A stretch of DNA of 64,000 nucleotides from Chloroflexota bacterium (GTDB taxonomy: Bacteria > Chloroflexota > Anaerolineae > Anaerolineales > Anaerolineaceae), in the NCBI GenBank assembly GCA_012799995.1, contig JAAZKE010000096.1, positions 1 through 64,000 of the forward strand, given 5' to 3'. Of this stretch, positions 43,311 through 51,306 are shown piece by piece (the first letter of the stretch is position 1; each line of letters starts with the position of its first letter). Both the position numbers and the translations under genes were made by a program. The notes below the pieces were generated by a model. That model worked only from the letters and a program-made list of their open reading frames with translations, was not told the DNA's origin and did not search any database.

Positions 43311-44446
43311 GATTTCTTTCTGGAATTCAGGACTTCGTTAAAAACCGCTTCGTACTGCGCAGCAATCAGCGCAATATCATATTGCTTTGCCATTTCAAGG
43401 CTGTTTCGGCGCAGCGTCATCACCAGCTCAGGATCGTTTATCAGCTCACGAAGCAACGCTGCGTATCCCTGAACATCGTGGGGCGAGCGCGCATATCCAT
43501 TTTTGTTTTCCACGACGATTTCGCGATTGCCGCCGGCATCGCTCAACAGCAGCGCCAATCCGGATGCCATCGCCTGAATACCGACAATCGGCAGCCCCTC
43601 CGTCAACGAAGGGAGGAACAACAGATCGCTCTGATGAAAGGCTTCCACGACCTGCTGCGGTTTTACCCAACCTGTAATAGAAATCTTGTTCTGCAACTCC
43701 TTCTGATGAATCAAAGCTTCAATCTGCGGACGATCCTGCCCATCTCCAAGCAACTGGCATCGCCAGTCCAGCTCCTTAACTTCGGCCAGTGCTTCCACCA
43801 AAACCGGCAGATTCTTCTGCGGCACAAAGCGACCGGCAAAAGCGATCTTCAGCGGAGAATGAGGTTCAAGGGTACGATTGTGGATCGCGTCATAATCAAT
43901 GCCATTCGGGATAACGTCAATCGGAACCTGGTAGGACTTGAGCGCCAGCGAACGCGAGAACTCGCTGACAGCCACCACCCTGCTTGCTTTTTCCCAGATG
44001 GAATGAGTAAAGGGGTAGACAAAGCGAAACCATTTCCCGGTTTTTTCGGGAGAGGCACCGGGAATATCTCCGAGGTGAACGGTCAATACATAGGGTATTT
44101 TCCGCCATTGAGCATAAGGGAAAACCGCCGGGCCTCCGGGAACAGCAAAATGGGCATGGACAATATCCGGGGTGAAATCCCGCATCCGCAAGCAATAGCG
44201 ATTGGCTGCCAGGATAAAAGCTGCCATGGTTGGAAATCCCGCCCGATAGGCTTGGGTGCGATATGATTTGAGCCGTACAATCTCAATGCCATCCTGCATT
44301 TCACGTTCCGGCAAATCCTCGAAGGCAGCGCTGACGACCCTCAGCTGATGACCGCGCTTGGCAAGCGCAATCGCCAAATCACGTGCAATTTGCCCGCCGC
44401 CTCCGCCTATGGGAGGGAACTCATGAATGACAGTCAGAATATTCAT
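43307..44446 (-). CDS. Glycosyltransferase family 4 (GT-B)
   Basis: The N-terminus 'HEFPPIGGGGGQIARDLAIALAKRGHQLRVV' is the classic GT4 start. The C-terminal domain has 'IPNGIDYDAI', 'FAGRFVPQKNLPVLVEA', 'LLGDGQDRPQIE' and 'LPSLTEGLPIVGIQAMASGLALL' with the E-x7 motif near the donor site. It is cytoplasmic and faces the GT2 gene 2 bp upstream on the same strand. The acceptor is unknown; it probably serves the same glycan pathway. Confidence 0.9.
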   Translation of the reverse strand: MNILTVIHEFPPIGGGGGQIARDLAIALAKRGHQLRVVSAAFEDLPEREMQDGIEIVRLKSYRTQAYRAGFPTMAAFILAANRYCLRMRDFTPDIVHAHFAVPGGPAVFPYAQWRKIPYVLTVHLGDIPGASPEKTGKWFRFVYPFTHSIWEKASRVVAVSEFSRSLALKSYQVPIDVIPNGIDYDAIHNRTLEPHSPLKIAFAGRFVPQKNLPVLVEALAEVKELDWRCQLLGDGQDRPQIEALIHQKELQNKISITGWVKPQQVVEAFHQSDLLFLPSLTEGLPIVGIQAMASGLALLLSDAGGNREIVVENKNGYARSPHDVQGYAALLRELINDPELVMTLRRNSLEMAKQYDIALIAAQYEAVFNEVLNSRKKS

Positions 44447-44448
44447 GC

Positions 44449-45405
44449 TCAGCTGGCTGGCTCTTCATCAAAATTAGTGAGCGAACGAATGGTGTAGGTT
44501 TTCTTGTTCTGCGACTCATAATAAGCGCGCGTGAGCAGCTCTGCCAGCAAGCCCATCATGATCAGCACAAATCCGAGGATGAAAATCATGATCCCGACAT
44601 TGAACCAGGGAGAGGCGACAACCGAAATTTTCCAGAAAATCCGCCGTATAGCCAGGAATAACAGAATCAGGAAGCCAACAGTGGAAAGCATTAATCCGGA
44701 TCCGCCGAACATGTAAATCGGTTTATTGGCGTAACTGGACAGGAATTTCACCGTAAAAAGATCAAGGATCACCTTGGCAGTGCGCTCCAGCCCATATTTT
44801 GGCTTTCCAAAACGGCGCGGGTGGTGATTTACATCCACTTCACAGATGCGGGCACCAACGGTATTCGCCAGCGCCGGAATAAAGCGGTGCATCTCGCCAT
44901 ACAGTCGGATGCCGGTAATCACTTCGCGGCGATAGGCTTTGAGCGTACAGCCATAATCGTGCAGGTCAACGCCTGTGACCCGCGAGATAATTTTGTTGGC
45001 AATGGTTGAAGGCAACCGTCGCGAGAGCGTATCCTGGCGTTTTTTACGCCAGCCGCTCACCAGATCATATCCCTCATCGATTTTCTCTAACATCATCGGA
45101 ATGTCAGCAGGGTCATTCTGCAAATCGGCATCAATCAGCACAATCACCTCTCCGGAAGCATGATCCACCCCGGCAGCAATCGCCGCAGTTTGACCAAAAT
45201 TCCGTCGCAGGGCAATCACTTTGACGTGTTTTGGGTCTTTTTCTGCGATTTTCATCAATTCTTCCATGCTGTTATCCGAAGACCCATCATCCACCAGAAT
45301 AAACTCCCACTCAGAAAAGTCCTTCATAACAGCTGAAACTTCCTGATAGAGCAACGGAATATTATCATGTTCGTTATAAACGGGAGATACGATCGATAAG
45401 TACAT
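44449..45405 (-). CDS. Membrane glycosyltransferase family 2 (DPM1/GtrB-like)
   Basis: A GT2 catalytic domain ('VSPVYNEHDNIPLLY', 'LVDDGSSDNS', 'ALRRNFGQTAAIAAGVDHA', 'LIDADLQNDP') is followed by two C-terminal membrane helices. This is the polyprenyl-phosphate glycosyltransferase layout of DPM1, GtrB and ArnC. Such enzymes make Und-P-sugar, the donor needed by GT-C enzymes, two candidates for which are encoded in this window (12.6 and 40.7 kb). It ends 2 bp before the GT4 gene and starts 9 bp after the ABC-F gene. Confidence 0.92.
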   Translation of the reverse strand: MYLSIVSPVYNEHDNIPLLYQEVSAVMKDFSEWEFILVDDGSSDNSMEELMKIAEKDPKHVKVIALRRNFGQTAAIAAGVDHASGEVIVLIDADLQNDPADIPMMLEKIDEGYDLVSGWRKKRQDTLSRRLPSTIANKIISRVTGVDLHDYGCTLKAYRREVITGIRLYGEMHRFIPALANTVGARICEVDVNHHPRRFGKPKYGLERTAKVILDLFTVKFLSSYANKPIYMFGGSGLMLSTVGFLILLFLAIRRIFWKISVVASPWFNVGIMIFILGFVLIMMGLLAELLTRAYYESQNKKTYTIRSLTNFDEEPAS

Positions 45406-45414
45406 ACTTTTACC

Positions 45415-47322
45415 TCATATTTCAAACTGAGCCCAGGCTTCCAACGCCTGATTCAATTCCTGTTCAAGTTGGCTGTACTGCCTGCCGAGCGCAGCAATTT
45501 CCTCAAAAGTCTGGGCGGGATTTTGCAAAGACAATGAAATCTCCTGCAACTGCTGCTCGAACGAGTTAATTTTACTCTCCAAAGCTTCTTTTTCCTTCAG
45601 CAATCGCATGCGGGCATTGTTGGACAGTTTCGGAGATTCCGATTTTCCCGCAGGAGTTGGAACTGGAGCCATCGCCGAAGAAGCTTTATTTTTTTCTTCA
45701 ACAGCTTCCTGTCTGGTTTGTTTCCAGACACGATACTCTGTATAGGTGCCATTATACGCGGTCAGAGACACAGTTGCAGGCTCAATTTCCCAAATTTGCG
45801 AGGCAATCCCGTCCACCAGATAACGGTCATGCGAAACAAGGATGATTGTACCTGTAAACTCTTTCAGCACAGCTTGCAGAATTTCCTGAGCTTCCACGTC
45901 CAGATGATTCATCGGTTCATCCAGCAATAAGAGGTTGGCCTTCAACAGGGAGAGCAGCGCCAGAGCCAGTCTTCCGCGCTCTCCTCCCGAGAGCATACTG
46001 ACTTTTTTATAGACATCGTCGCCTAGAAACAAAAAACGGGCTAAATAAGAGCGGATTTCCGCCGGGAGCATCGCAGGAAACTGGTCACTGATAGTTTCGA
46101 ATGCTGTTTTATTACGATCCAGCTTCTCGTGTGCCTGTGCAAAATAGCCAACTTCCAGATTCGCTCCAAGATTTACCTGTCCTCCTAAGGGAGTGAGCTC
46201 CGCCAGAATTGTTTTGATAAATGTACTTTTACCAGCTCCGTTAGGGCCAATAACAGCTGCACATTCTCCCCGCAACAGGGTCAGATCGGGCACATTGATC
46301 AGCACCTTCCGGTCGTCATGATACCCAACCTTAAGGTCACTGGTTCGCAGCACAATATCCCCAGATCTTTTTGCCGTTTCAAGGCGTAATTTAATTTCCT
46401 GACGACTTTTTGGAGCTGTCAGCCGTGATTCTTCCAGCATACGTTCCAGTCGTGTGCGCCTTCCCTGTGCCTGACGGGTATTCTGTCCTTCTATGTTACG
46501 CCGAATGTATTCTTTTTCTTTGGCGATGAACTGCTGCTGTGCCTCAAACTCCTTCGTCATGCGTTCATAGCGTTCTTCCCGTTGAACCAGATAGGCAGAA
46601 TAATTGCCATGATAAATTTCAAAACCGGGATCCATCTCCCAAATCATCTGAACGGTCTGATCCAGAAAATAACGGTCATGCGAAACCATCAGAACTGAAC
46701 CGTCGAATTCCTTTATAAAACCTTCCAGCCATTCGATCGCTTCGATATCAAGATGATTGGTGGGCTCATCCAGTACCAGCAAATCCGGATTTTCCAACAG
46801 AATTTTGGCAAGGTAAGCGCGGGTTTTCTGACCACCGGAAAGTTGCCTCCACGGTTTTTCAGCTTCTGTCTCGCTAAATCCGAGTCCATTCAGCACGCGC
46901 CGAATTTTTTGTTCATAGAGATACCCTTCGCGCAGCTCAAAGGCATTCTGTATTCTGCCAAATTCATCCAGCAGGGCAACATCATAGGGATTTTTCTCAA
47001 GTCCTTTTGCCAGCAACTTCATCTTTTCCTGCAACTCAATTAAATCAGAAAAGACATCATGACAAATACCGTAGGCGCTTTGATCAAAAGAGAGCACGAT
47101 TTTTTGCGGCAGGTAGCCAATGCGCAATCCTTTCGATCGCCGCACAGTTCCCTCATCCGCACTCTGTTCCCCAATCAAAATCCTCAGCAAGGTGGTTTTA
47201 CCGCACCCGTTTGGTCCAACCAACCCTATGCGAGCTTTAGGTGGAATCGATAAAGAAACCGAGCGTAAAATATCGAAAGAACCGAAGGATTTTTTAAGTT
47301 GATCAGCGAGTATCAGCGTCAT
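45415..47322 (-). CDS. ABC-F family ATPase (ribosome-associated, Uup/YdiF-like)
   Basis: Two ABC ATPase domains in one chain without membrane segments. Walker A motifs are 'GPNGCGKTT' and 'GPNGAGKST', signatures are 'LSGGQKT' and 'LSGGERG', and each domain has 'LLDEPMNHLD' or 'VLDEPTNHLD'. A charged linker joins them and a C-terminal coiled coil closes the ~635-residue protein, as in Uup and YdiF. ABC-F proteins act on stalled ribosomes. The start is set at ATG 47322 ('MTLILADQL'), preceded by GGGGA. The longer reading beginning 'MFHVKH' simply translates the parS site upstream. Confidence 0.92.
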   Translation of the reverse strand: MTLILADQLKKSFGSFDILRSVSLSIPPKARIGLVGPNGCGKTTLLRILIGEQSADEGTVRRSKGLRIGYLPQKIVLSFDQSAYGICHDVFSDLIELQEKMKLLAKGLEKNPYDVALLDEFGRIQNAFELREGYLYEQKIRRVLNGLGFSETEAEKPWRQLSGGQKTRAYLAKILLENPDLLVLDEPTNHLDIEAIEWLEGFIKEFDGSVLMVSHDRYFLDQTVQMIWEMDPGFEIYHGNYSAYLVQREERYERMTKEFEAQQQFIAKEKEYIRRNIEGQNTRQAQGRRTRLERMLEESRLTAPKSRQEIKLRLETAKRSGDIVLRTSDLKVGYHDDRKVLINVPDLTLLRGECAAVIGPNGAGKSTFIKTILAELTPLGGQVNLGANLEVGYFAQAHEKLDRNKTAFETISDQFPAMLPAEIRSYLARFLFLGDDVYKKVSMLSGGERGRLALALLSLLKANLLLLDEPMNHLDVEAQEILQAVLKEFTGTIILVSHDRYLVDGIASQIWEIEPATVSLTAYNGTYTEYRVWKQTRQEAVEEKNKASSAMAPVPTPAGKSESPKLSNNARMRLLKEKEALESKINSFEQQLQEISLSLQNPAQTFEEIAALGRQYSQLEQELNQALEAWAQFEI

Positions 47323-47340
47323 TTTGATCGTTCCCCAGCT

Positions 47341-47346
47341 AGTATA
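47341..47346 (-). promoter_or_regulatory. -10 box of the ABC-F gene
   Basis: Minus-strand TATACT lies 18 bases before ATG 47322, giving a very short leader. The -35 region would fall inside the parS palindrome and does not match consensus. Confidence 0.35.
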
Positions 47347-47353
47347 ACAGAAA

Positions 47354-47369
47354 TGTTTCACGTGAAACA
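47354..47369. other. parS centromere site (ParB/Spo0J binding)
   Basis: TGTTTCACGTGAAACA is a perfect 16-bp palindrome and a full match to the bacterial chromosomal parS consensus. ParB binds it, slides and spreads, and ParA moves the complex to segregate origins. It lies between the divergent ABC-F and cyclophilin genes. I found only this one copy in the window. parA and parB are not here. Confidence 0.92.
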
Positions 47370-47387
47370 TTCGCTATAGAAAGGCAC

Positions 47388-47393
47388 TATAAT
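47388..47393 (+). promoter_or_regulatory. -10 box of the cyclophilin gene
   Basis: A consensus TATAAT lies 30 bases before the ATG. The -35 position overlaps the edge of parS and is poor, so ParB binding could affect this promoter. Confidence 0.5.
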
Positions 47394-47423
47394 GAACAAA
47401 AAAATAATAATATAGGAGTTGTC

Positions 47424-47936
47424 ATGCCAAACAGAAAAAACTGGAACAGCAAACCGGAATTTACGATTGATTTGAAAAAGAAATATAAAGCAGTTCTCTC
47501 CACTGACTTGGGCGATATCACTATCAATCTTTTTGCCGAACAGGCGCCAATCACAGTTAACAATTTCGTTTTTCTGATAAATGAAGGTTTTTACGATGAA
47601 ACCATCTTCCATCGTGTCATCGCTGACTTCATGGTGCAGGGAGGCGATCCCACCGGAACCGGCATGGGAGGTCCAGGGTATAAATTCAAGGACGAGTTTC
47701 ACAAAGATCTGAAGCATGATAAACCCGGCATTCTTTCGATGGCAAACTCTGGACCGAATACCAATGGTTCGCAATTCTTTATTACTCACGTTCCCACACC
47801 CTGGCTTGACGGGAAACATACTGTTTTCGGGCAGGTCGTCGATGGTATGGAGGTAGTTTACAAAATACCTGAAAGAGACCCTCGTTTTGATACTCCAGCA
47901 GGAAAAATTTTGTCAGCTAAGATTATTGTTGAATAA
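47424..47936 (+). CDS. Peptidyl-prolyl cis-trans isomerase, cyclophilin type
   Basis: The cyclophilin core is complete in 170 residues: '[19 protein letters not shown]', '[20 protein letters not shown]', '[16 protein letters not shown]'. The active-site Arg (in FHRV), Phe/Met (in DFMVQGG) and Trp (in PWLDGKH) are present. There is no signal peptide, so it is cytoplasmic. It speeds X-Pro isomerisation during protein folding. AGGAG precedes the ATG. Confidence 0.95.
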   Translation: MPNRKNWNSKPEFTIDLKKKYKAVLSTDLGDITINLFAEQAPITVNNFVFLINEGFYDETIFHRVIADFMVQGGDPTGTGMGGPGYKFKDEFHKDLKHDKPGILSMANSGPNTNGSQFFITHVPTPWLDGKHTVFGQVVDGMEVVYKIPERDPRFDTPAGKILSAKIIVE

Positions 47937-47961
47937 TTCGATAAATATAGTATATTATTAT

Positions 47962-47990
47962 TTGATTCTTGACTGATTTTATGATATTCT
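47962..47990 (+). promoter_or_regulatory. Promoter of the ferredoxin gene
   Basis: TTGATT (47962-47967), a 17-bp spacer and TATTCT (47985-47990) with an extended TGA element just before the -10 (TG at 47982-47983). Transcription would start about 25 bases before the ferredoxin ATG. Confidence 0.5.
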
Positions 47991-48017
47991 TTAAGAAAGT
48001 TTAATCATAGGAGATAA

Positions 48018-48197
<180 letters not shown>

Positions 48198-48216
48198 ATC
48201 TCTACTTGTTAAATAG

Positions 48217-48247
48217 GAACCCTTTGTTATCAAAGGGTTCTTTTCTT
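48217..48247 (+). terminator. Rho-independent terminator of the ferredoxin gene
   Basis: GAACCCTTTG and CAAAGGGTTC pair perfectly (10 bp) around a TTAT loop and are followed by TTTTCTTT. Confidence 0.92.
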
Positions 48248-48277
48248 TAATGAATACTATAGTTTTCTTAATAGCTT

Positions 48278-48441
48278 TGTGGAAAGTGTGGAAAAGAATA
48301 ATAACTTGGAAAATTATGCCAAAAAGCTGCTGACCTTAACGAAATATTGTGTTGAAATGGAAAAGAAAAATTGTTGAAATGCTTTCTCTTTTGTTGATAT
48401 CAAAACTTCCTAAGCCATATAAACCAAATATTTGTGGATAA
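48278..48441. other. AT-rich segment with three DnaA-box-like sites
   Basis: The gap 48248-48438 is gene-free and AT-rich. It holds TGTGGAAAG (48278-48286), TGTGGAAAA (48287-48295) and TGTGGATAA (48433-48441). The last is the exact reverse complement of the DnaA box TTATCCACA, the second fits TTWTNCACA, and the first has one mismatch. All three point the same way. An origin role is speculative. Confidence 0.35.
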
Positions 48442-48473
48442 AAAAAGAATTCCACAAATCCATGTGGAATTCT
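48439..48473 (-). terminator. Rho-independent terminator of the nucleotidyltransferase gene
   Basis: AGAATTCCACA (48446-48456) and TGTGGAATTCT (48463-48473) form an 11-bp perfect stem with a 6-base loop. On the minus strand it is followed by a run of T's (48440-48445). It starts 6 bp after the stop codon. Confidence 0.85.
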
Positions 48474-48478
48474 CATCA

Positions 48479-49489
48479 TCAAGGTTCGATGATTCCTTTC
48501 TCTCTTACCCATTTTTCTTGGACATCTTCTACTTTTTCCAGAAGTGCCTCCAGTTGATTGTGCCGTTGATAATAAAAGTGAGGGCTGATTTCGAGCATGT
48601 TCAGAAAACTGTTGTAATACTCGTTATCATCGAGCTGTATAAAATTCGCAATTGAACTCCAGGTTTTCGCCATCAGCCAGATCGAAGAAGTCAGGTGTTC
48701 GTTCCAATACCATTCCACCGGTCTTATGTAATATAGCAGTCGACTGGCATTCAACTTTATCATCGAGCTGTTGACTGGATTATTTCCGAAAAATTCCACA
48801 TAGTATTTCCAGGCATTGAAGAAATACTCGTAATAAGGTGAAATATCCCTGTTTCCGAGCAGTAAGGCATGCAAATCTGCCATCAGTTCCGGCTCATCCA
48901 GATCATCCGCAATCGTTTTGAACTGCTTTAACATCGTTCGATCCGTAAGCGGTTTTCCTACCAAAGTGGCAACTGCATTGGCAGCATTTTCAACAGTTTT
49001 CAGATATGTAGCGGGATAATTCCCTCCATATTGCAATGTTTTCGAAAGCGAGTTGAATTTCTCACGCGCAGCTTTTGAAAACAAATGCGACCGATAGATC
49101 ACCGCTTCCGGTTGGAAAAAGCCGGCTTCGACTGAAGCCTGCGCAAATTCAAACCAGTGACCGGTGCCATACAGTACGATCGGGTCAAAACAAAGGGACG
49201 ATCCGACCCACGGATCCTTACGGATCTTCCGTGGCGGCGAATATGTGTTCTGCTCAATATGATGAATGTCCAGCGTCGCTTCCGGTGTAATCGTCACAAT
49301 TTCCCGTGGTGCACTCACCGGTAAATTGTGGACAATCACTAGATCAACGTCAGTCGTACCATTGATAAACGGATCCTCCTCCAACATTGATCCCACCAGA
49401 TATACGCACACCACAGAATGGTCGCTGCGAATCAGTTTGTTAATGTATGTTTGTGTCAGTGTGAGAAGGCGTTCTTTCGTTATCCTCAT
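48479..49489 (-). CDS. Nucleotidyltransferase-fold protein of unknown substrate
   Basis: Residues about 25-60 carry the Pol-beta-type nucleotidyltransferase motif, 'VYLVGSMLEEDPFINGTTDVDLVIVH', with the G-S and D-x-D residues for metal and nucleotide binding. The remaining ~270 residues are helical and I do not recognise them. Relatives include aminoglycoside nucleotidyltransferases and many uncharacterised proteins, so a resistance function should not be assumed. It is a single gene with its own terminator. Confidence 0.6.
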   Translation of the reverse strand: MRITKERLLTLTQTYINKLIRSDHSVVCVYLVGSMLEEDPFINGTTDVDLVIVHNLPVSAPREIVTITPEATLDIHHIEQNTYSPPRKIRKDPWVGSSLCFDPIVLYGTGHWFEFAQASVEAGFFQPEAVIYRSHLFSKAAREKFNSLSKTLQYGGNYPATYLKTVENAANAVATLVGKPLTDRTMLKQFKTIADDLDEPELMADLHALLLGNRDISPYYEYFFNAWKYYVEFFGNNPVNSSMIKLNASRLLYYIRPVEWYWNEHLTSSIWLMAKTWSSIANFIQLDDNEYYNSFLNMLEISPHFYYQRHNQLEALLEKVEDVQEKWVREKGIIEP

Positions 49490-49511
49490 AAACTTATTTT
49501 AGTGCGCTCCG

Positions 49512-51293
49512 TTATTTTTTACAAATTCTTTCAATTTCGCTCAGATTTTCATTCAGAATGTCAAAGCCGCCCTGCCAGAACGCTGCATCACGGAAATTGA
49601 TCCCTGCATCAGACAAAACCGTTTCCGGCGCTTTGGATCCGCCGGCAGCAAGAATCTTCTTATATTGCGGGATGAAAGATTTCCCTTCATTTTTATAGCG
49701 TTTGTAGAGGCTCAGCACCAGTAACTGTCCGAAGGCGTAGGCGTATACATAGAATGGCGTATGGAAAATGTGCGGGATGCAAATCCATTCCAGCCGGAAT
49801 TCCTCGTTGACATGAACCGCATCGCCAAATTGATCCTGCAGGTTCTCAAGATACGCCTGATTCAGATCGTCCATACCGACACCCTGTGGAATCATCTCAT
49901 GGGCTTGTTTTTCAAACAGAGCAAAGTAAGCCTGACGCTGAATGGTGGCGTAATTGTCGTCCATTTGCTCCATCAGGATCTGCAATTTCAGATCTTCTCC
50001 CGGATTCTCCCTGAGAATCGAGTCTGTCAGCAGCATCTCACCAAAAGTAGACGCGGTTTCTGCCAATGGCAGGCAGGAGCCCTGATGGAAAATGTGATGT
50101 TGGTTGGCAGACAGCGAGTGAATGGCATGGCCAAGCTCGTGCGCCATGGTAGAAACGTCACCGATGTTCCCATTGTAATTGAGCAGCACCCAGGGAGTGT
50201 GCTTCGGTCCCAGCGTTGAGCAGAACGCACCGCCCTGCTTTCCGGGGCGTATTTCACTGTCAACGTGGTTTTCAGCAAAAACCTGACGAGCCATCTTGGC
50301 GAATTCCGGGTCAAATTCATTGAATGCGTTATAAACCATCTCATAAGCCTGGCTGAAACTGTATTTCTTTTCGCTCTCTTTCAGTGGTGCGTAAATGTCA
50401 TAGCGATTAAAGGTTTTCAGCCCCAAAAGGTCTTTTTTGACTTTGAAATAGCGCTGGAATACTTCCCTGTTCTTTACACTGGTATCCAGCAGCAGATCTA
50501 CCACCTCATCCGGGATATCGTTGATTCGGTTTCGGACAGAGATAGGCGTTGGATATTTTCTCAGGTTGATATTTTCAAGATGCCAGTCACGTGCGATTGT
50601 CTGGTAAATCTGGCCGAGAATAGCGCTGTCATTTCCGTAGACCCGATACAACTCCTGATAAGCTTTCTTCCGCATAGCAGGTTTTTCAGATTTGACATGC
50701 TTCATCAATTCACCGCGTGTGAGCGTCTGTTTTTTGCCATCCACCATCAGGAAGAACTGATAGCGATTGGTGATCGCATCATAAAGGGTAGTCAGCGCTT
50801 CCGATCCGGAAATGTTCTTGAGATTGATAATCTGCTCCGCATCTTCCGTTAAGGTAAATGGTTTCGTATTTCGGATTTCCTGTAAAAAATACTGATAATC
50901 AGGAGTTGCTTTATAAAATGGAGCTGCTTCTATATCGCTGAGCGATTTCCACCACAAAGAGAAAAACAGCGTTTCATTGGTGATAAGAGCGAGTTTTGCC
51001 TGAATTTGTCCTACCAAAGCCATGGCGTCCGCATTCATGGTGTTTTCCGCAAAGCGCAGGAACGAGAATCCGCTCAAACGTGAGCCAATTTCGGTCATCT
51101 CCTGAAGCATGCTGATCATTTGATGGAAATCAGCCATCTTCATTTTTGGGGATAATTTTGAGCGGCTGGCGACAAACTCATCTTTCAACGATTCCAGTTT
51201 CTTCAGATCGCTCATGAACTTCTTTGATTTTCCATCGCTGTATAGTTCGTCAAGACTCCAGCGACTTTGCTGATACGTTTCCTGTTTTTTCAT
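49512..51293 (-). CDS. pepF: Oligoendopeptidase F-family metallopeptidase (M3)
   Basis: The zinc motif is 'MAHELGHAIHSLSA' with the third ligand region 'LPLAETASTFGEMLL', as in M3B peptidases. The N-terminal helical part ('WSLDELYSDGKSKKFMSDLKKLES') matches PepF. The length of ~593 residues is normal. It degrades oligopeptides in the cytoplasm. AAGGA lies 8 bases before ATG 51293, which is therefore preferred to ATG 51299. It is 8 bp downstream of the glycerate kinase gene. Confidence 0.93.
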   Translation of the reverse strand: MKKQETYQQSRWSLDELYSDGKSKKFMSDLKKLESLKDEFVASRSKLSPKMKMADFHQMISMLQEMTEIGSRLSGFSFLRFAENTMNADAMALVGQIQAKLALITNETLFFSLWWKSLSDIEAAPFYKATPDYQYFLQEIRNTKPFTLTEDAEQIINLKNISGSEALTTLYDAITNRYQFFLMVDGKKQTLTRGELMKHVKSEKPAMRKKAYQELYRVYGNDSAILGQIYQTIARDWHLENINLRKYPTPISVRNRINDIPDEVVDLLLDTSVKNREVFQRYFKVKKDLLGLKTFNRYDIYAPLKESEKKYSFSQAYEMVYNAFNEFDPEFAKMARQVFAENHVDSEIRPGKQGGAFCSTLGPKHTPWVLLNYNGNIGDVSTMAHELGHAIHSLSANQHHIFHQGSCLPLAETASTFGEMLLTDSILRENPGEDLKLQILMEQMDDNYATIQRQAYFALFEKQAHEMIPQGVGMDDLNQAYLENLQDQFGDAVHVNEEFRLEWICIPHIFHTPFYVYAYAFGQLLVLSLYKRYKNEGKSFIPQYKKILAAGGSKAPETVLSDAGINFRDAAFWQGGFDILNENLSEIERICKK

Positions 51294-51306
51294 GTTCATG
51301 TCCTTT

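Noticed and set aside
43301-44266. 321-codon open frame on the plus strand
   Set aside because: It is antisense to a clear GT4 glycosyltransferase and has no known motif.
47323-47370. N-terminal extension of the ABC-F protein beginning MFHVKH
   Set aside because: The bases are the parS palindrome plus promoter region. A proper ribosome site and the conserved ABC-F start are at 47322.
48241-48478. Replication origin
   Set aside because: Only three DnaA-box-like sites, no dnaA/dnaN/rpmH neighbours, and gene directions do not diverge from this point. Kept only as a low-confidence observation.
48479-49489. Aminoglycoside nucleotidyltransferase resistance gene
   Set aside because: Only the generic Pol-beta-type motif matches. 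The rest of the protein is not like known resistance enzymes.
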